From Rhodocyclaceae bacterium (GTDB lineage Bacteria > Pseudomonadota > Gammaproteobacteria > Burkholderiales > Rhodocyclaceae): a stretch of DNA of 64,000 bases. Below the pieces are notes generated by a model. It had not been told where the DNA came from, searched no databases, and saw only the letters and a program-made list of their open reading frames with translations. Positions within the stretch are counted from its first letter, which is position 1. Each line of letters begins with the position of its first letter. The position numbers were made by a program, and so were the translations under genes. The stretch spans positions 124,001 through 188,000 of the forward strand of contig VMSX01000017.1 of NCBI GenBank assembly GCA_013791905.1. The letters run 5' to 3'. Below, one piece after another: positions 60,924 to 64,000 of this stretch.

Positions 60924-63900
60924 ATGAATATGGCGACAGAACTGGATATCGGCCCACTCACCTGGGTCAAGGGCGAGATTGATCTGGCGTGCGAGCGCGC
61001 CAGCGATGCGCTTGGCCAGTATGCCGGCAGCCAGGAAGCGAAACAGATCGCTCTGGCGCGCAATCAACTGCGCCAGGCGCGTGGTGCCCTGACCATCGTC
61101 GGTCTGGCGGGTGTCACCCAGTTTGCCGAGGCCATTGAAGCCTTGCTCGCCGGCTTCGAAGATGGTTCGATCGAGGCGTCGCCACATGCCGTTGATGCCG
61201 GACGCAACAGCCTCGCCGCGATTCGCCATTACCTCGACGATCTTGTTGATGGCTGGCCGGACCAGCCGTTGCGGCTGCTGCCGGTTTACCGTGAACTCGC
61301 CCTGGCGCGCGGTCTGCCTGAACCCGCGCCCGCCGAGCTCTTTTTCCCCGACCTGACGCTGCGCCCGCCACGTCGTGAGCATGACGCCGCCGCGCTGGGC
61401 GCTGCAACATTGAAGGCCCGCATCAGGACGGCGCGCCTGGATTTCCAGCGCGGCCTGCTCAAATGGCTCAAGCAAGATGTGCGTGGCGCAGCCGAGATGG
61501 GCGACGCGGCAGCCTTGGTCGAAATGACCCAGACACAAGCCGCTCCACGTGGCTTCTGGTGGGCAACCATGGCTTTTTTCGATGCGCTCGCCGATGGGGG
61601 CATTGCCGCCGATAACAGCGTCAATAAGCTGTGTGGCCGAATCGAGGGCCAGTTGCGCAAAATGCTCACGGGGTCAAGCAAGGTGCCCGACCGCTTGATG
61701 CGCGATGTGCTCTATCAGGTGGCCCGTACCTCGGGCGGCACGGAGCACCTTGAGTCCGTGCGTGCCGCCTATCGCTTGGGTGGTCTCATTCCCGGAGTGG
61801 GCGAGACGCAGGACATCACACCACTCAAGCCGCTGCTGCGCGCCAGCCGTGACCTGCTGGCAAGCACCAAGGATCACTGGAACCGGTATTGCGCCGGCAC
61901 GACGGTGGCTCTTGCACAGTTTCGAGATGGCGCTGCACAGATCGCTGCCCGCGTCGCTGAACTCGGCCAACCGGATATTGCTCGTCTGGCTGGAGCATTG
62001 CTGGAAGTCGCCGAGGCCGTCCATGCCGCACCTGACCGCCACAATGACGCCTATGCGATCGAGGTTGCCACAGCCCTGTTGCTGCTGGAAGGCGCGCTCG
62101 AAAATTTCTCCGAAATCGGCGACGAATTTTCCCATCAGGTCGATACCGTTGTCGGACGACTCACGGCGCTGTTGCGCGGCGAGGAACTGTCGGCGCTGGA
62201 ACTGCCGCAACTCGACGAAATGTCACGCAAGGCGCAGGAGCGCTTGCTCATGCACCAGGTGGCGAAAGAAATCCTCGTCAGCCTCGCCGTCATTGAGCAG
62301 ACCCTCGACAGCTTCTTCCGCAACCCTGCCCAGCGTGACGATCTGGTCCAGCTGAACAAGCCGCTGAACCAGATCACGGGTGCGCTAACGGTATTGGGCC
62401 AGGATCGCGCCGTCGAAGTGCTGCGCGAGTGTGGGGCGCGCATCGCGACCTTCAGCGCTGAACTGTACATGCCGGAACAGAACGACTTCGAGGAAGTCGC
62501 CGCGATGCTCTCCGGCCTCGGCTTTTTTGTTGAGAAGCTGCAGTTCGGCGCGGCGGATATCGATGCCATCCTCAACCCCGCTCCAGCTGCGGCGCCTGAT
62601 GATGAGGCGAGCGAGTCAAGTGTTGAACAGGAAATCTACAAGGCACTGACACAAACGCAAATTCTCGCCGCGCAGCTAAGGTCAACGCCGGAGGATGCGC
62701 AAGGTGAGCTGCGCGAGGAACTCAAGCAAAACCTCGAGGCCCTGCGCGAGGATGCCCAGCTCATTGCCGATCATGATCTTGCCGACCAGGCTAGTGTGGC
62801 GATTGCCGCGATCGATAGTGATCAGACGTCAATGGTCATTGAGGCCGCACTCGAGATCACCGGCGAGAAAATTGCACCTGCCCCCGTGGCGCCTTCAGCC
62901 GAAACAGTGCGCCTGGCTGCCGCGAGCAACGCCGAGGTTGACGCCGAGCTGCTCTCGATTTTCCTCGAGGAGGGGCATGAGGTGCTGGCGACCATCGCTG
63001 CAGCCCTGCCGCAGTTGGCTAGGCAGTCTCATGATCGCGAAACGCTGACCACGGTGCGCCGCAGTTTTCATACGCTTAAAGGTAGTGGGCGGATGGTTGG
63101 CCTTACCGATCTGGGCGAGGCCGCTTGGGAAGTGGAGCAGACGTTTAACAAATGGTTGCAGCAGGAACAACCCGCCACGCCGCCATTGCTGGCAATGCTT
63201 GAAAATGCCCATGTCCTGTTCGAGGATTGGGTTGCTCAGCTTGAAACGAGCGGCGATACCTGGCATGACGCGACCGCTCTGGTCGCGGAGTGCGAGCATT
63301 TGCGCCGCGAGGAAGAGGTCATGCCCGAGGGGGCCGAGATTTCTCCAGAATTGCCGGCCGTGCCTGAGGCAGCGACAGTCGCGCCTCCCGCAGAACACCT
63401 CACGGCAGAACCATTGCCGGACGATCTGGCAGAGCCAGCCGCCGAACCTGAAAGCATCGAGATACCGGAGCTTTCCAGTGAAACCTTGCCCGAGCTGTTT
63501 TTCGAGGCGCCTGCCGAACCGCCGCCTGATACGGTCATGGTCGGCGATCGTGAAATCTCGCGGACGCTTTATGAACTTTACCTGGCCGAGGCGCGTGGTC
63601 ATGTGGCCGGACTGCAGGCGGGGCTGGAAAGCGCCGGAGATGTCGACCGCGAACTGCTGCGTCTGGCCCATACGCTCGCCGGCATTTCCGCCACCACCGG
63701 ACTGCAGGCTGTGCAAGGTGTTGCCCACGCACTGGAACTTGCCTTTGGTCGGCTGATAATCAGCGAGGCGGTTCCCGACGAGCCGCAGCGCATGTTGCTG
63801 GCGCGCGCCGTCGGCGCGCTGGATGGCATGATTGGCGCAATCGCCGAATTGCGCTTGCCCGCGCCAGAAGCCGGACTCACAGCGGAACTCGACGGCCTGA

Positions 63901-64000
63901 TCCCCCCGCTGGTGTCTGTATTGCCAGCGCTAGCTGAAGAAGCAGTGGCACCGGAAATGCCTGCCGCCGCGGCTGCGCTTGCTACCGACGCAGCGGTGTC
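60924..64000 (+). CDS. ChpA/PilL-type hybrid chemosensory kinase, partial at right edge
   Basis: The frame is open from ATG 60924 to the window edge (over 1020 residues), so the kinase core, CheW and receiver domains would lie outside. The N-terminal half is helical, with domain-like modules as in PilL/ChpA. A canonical HPt site is FHTLKGSG, His at about residue 716; a second, HTLAGI at about residue 916, is also HPt-like. Between them is an acidic, Pro-rich linker (from about residue 790 on). Follows pilJ by 28 bp, the usual ChpA position. Confidence 0.85.
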   Translation, partial: MNMATELDIGPLTWVKGEIDLACERASDALGQYAGSQEAKQIALARNQLRQARGALTIVGLAGVTQFAEAIEALLAGFEDGSIEASPHAVDAGRNSLAAIRHYLDDLVDGWPDQPLRLLPVYRELALARGLPEPAPAELFFPDLTLRPPRREHDAAALGAATLKARIRTARLDFQRGLLKWLKQDVRGAAEMGDAAALVEMTQTQAAPRGFWWATMAFFDALADGGIAADNSVNKLCGRIEGQLRKMLTGSSKVPDRLMRDVLYQVARTSGGTEHLESVRAAYRLGGLIPGVGETQDITPLKPLLRASRDLLASTKDHWNRYCAGTTVALAQFRDGAAQIAARVAELGQPDIARLAGALLEVAEAVHAAPDRHNDAYAIEVATALLLLEGALENFSEIGDEFSHQVDTVVGRLTALLRGEELSALELPQLDEMSRKAQERLLMHQVAKEILVSLAVIEQTLDSFFRNPAQRDDLVQLNKPLNQITGALTVLGQDRAVEVLRECGARIATFSAELYMPEQNDFEEVAAMLSGLGFFVEKLQFGAADIDAILNPAPAAAPDDEASESSVEQEIYKALTQTQILAAQLRSTPEDAQGELREELKQNLEALREDAQLIADHDLADQASVAIAAIDSDQTSMVIEAALEITGEKIAPAPVAPSAETVRLAAASNAEVDAELLSIFLEEGHEVLATIAAALPQLARQSHDRETLTTVRRSFHTLKGSGRMVGLTDLGEAAWEVEQTFNKWLQQEQPATPPLLAMLENAHVLFEDWVAQLETSGDTWHDATALVAECEHLRREEEVMPEGAEISPELPAVPEAATVAPPAEHLTAEPLPDDLAEPAAEPESIEIPELSSETLPELFFEAPAEPPPDTVMVGDREISRTLYELYLAEARGHVAGLQAGLESAGDVDRELLRLAHTLAGISATTGLQAVQGVAHALELAFGRLIISEAVPDEPQRMLLARAVGALDGMIGAIAELRLPAPEAGLTAELDGLIPPLVSVLPALAEEAVAPEMPAAAAALATDAAV

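Noticed and set aside
59855-61063. 402-residue minus-strand frame over pilJ
   Set aside because: Antisense shadow of the coiled-coil signalling domain of pilJ.
1-64000. CRISPR array, prophage or insertion sequence
   Set aside because: No regularly spaced repeats, integrase, transposase or phage structural genes were found; the short dispersed repeats are not regularly spaced.

Overview
This GC-rich window looks like a betaproteobacterial chromosome, most likely from the Rhodocyclales/Sterolibacteriaceae neighbourhood. That placement is an inference from gene content: an exosortase-A (PEP-CTERM) polysaccharide cluster, a PilG-H-I-J-ChpA chemosensory cluster, an AhpC/AhpF pair and a respiratory oxyanion locus. 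Nothing suggests a phage or plasmid, and no rRNA, insertion sequence or CRISPR array was seen.

Layout. 1-11.4 kb: exosortase-A-associated exopolysaccharide genes: a GNAT protein cut by the left edge, an asparagine-synthase-like protein, two alpha/beta hydrolases, an acyl carrier protein, an acyl-CoA ligase, a large Wzy-like polymerase, a PLP decarboxylase and a beta-helix protein. 11.4-18.5 kb: housekeeping and stress genes (YdcF, SDR, DsbA, SPOR protein, ArgS, AhpF, AhpC). 18.7 kb: tRNA-Met and a terminator. 18.9-33.9 kb: an arsenic island, the centre of interest. 34.0-39.1 kb: a branched-chain amino-acid type ABC transporter (LivFGMHK). 39.3-47.2 kb: cytochrome c, a thioredoxin-domain protein, a CheZ-like protein, IlvD, Lgt, a VOC protein and RlmF. 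47.3-53.7 kb: a MacAB-like efflux system split around a response-regulator/TPR gene. 53.7-57 kb: SugE, HemL, ThiE, ThiD. 57.3-64 kb: pilGHIJ and a ChpA-type kinase that runs off the right edge.

The arsenic island has three parts. A minus-strand set (periplasmic oxyanion-binding protein, sensor kinase, sigma-54 activator) is divergent from a plus-strand respiratory operon. That operon encodes a membrane-anchored heptaheme cytochrome c, a cytochrome b, an ethylbenzene-dehydrogenase-gamma-like heme protein with a CX3CH motif, an ArrA-type molybdoenzyme, an ArrB-type ferredoxin and a TorD-type chaperone. A sigma-54 promoter and a candidate activator palindrome lie between the two sets. The usual NrfD-like anchor (ArrC/ArxC) is absent, and the three heme proteins occupy its place. 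Converging from the right is an overlapping operon arsR - arsP-like permease - thioredoxin-like - arsC - acr3 - phosphodiesterase. Together these suggest arsenate respiration combined with arsenite export through an unusual electron-transfer module.

A second theme is a short dispersed sequence, core AAGTCGGCGCTGG, seen about ten times both between genes and inside conserved coding sequence. It sometimes carries a GC-rich hairpin, and one copy adds about ten residues in frame to ArsC.
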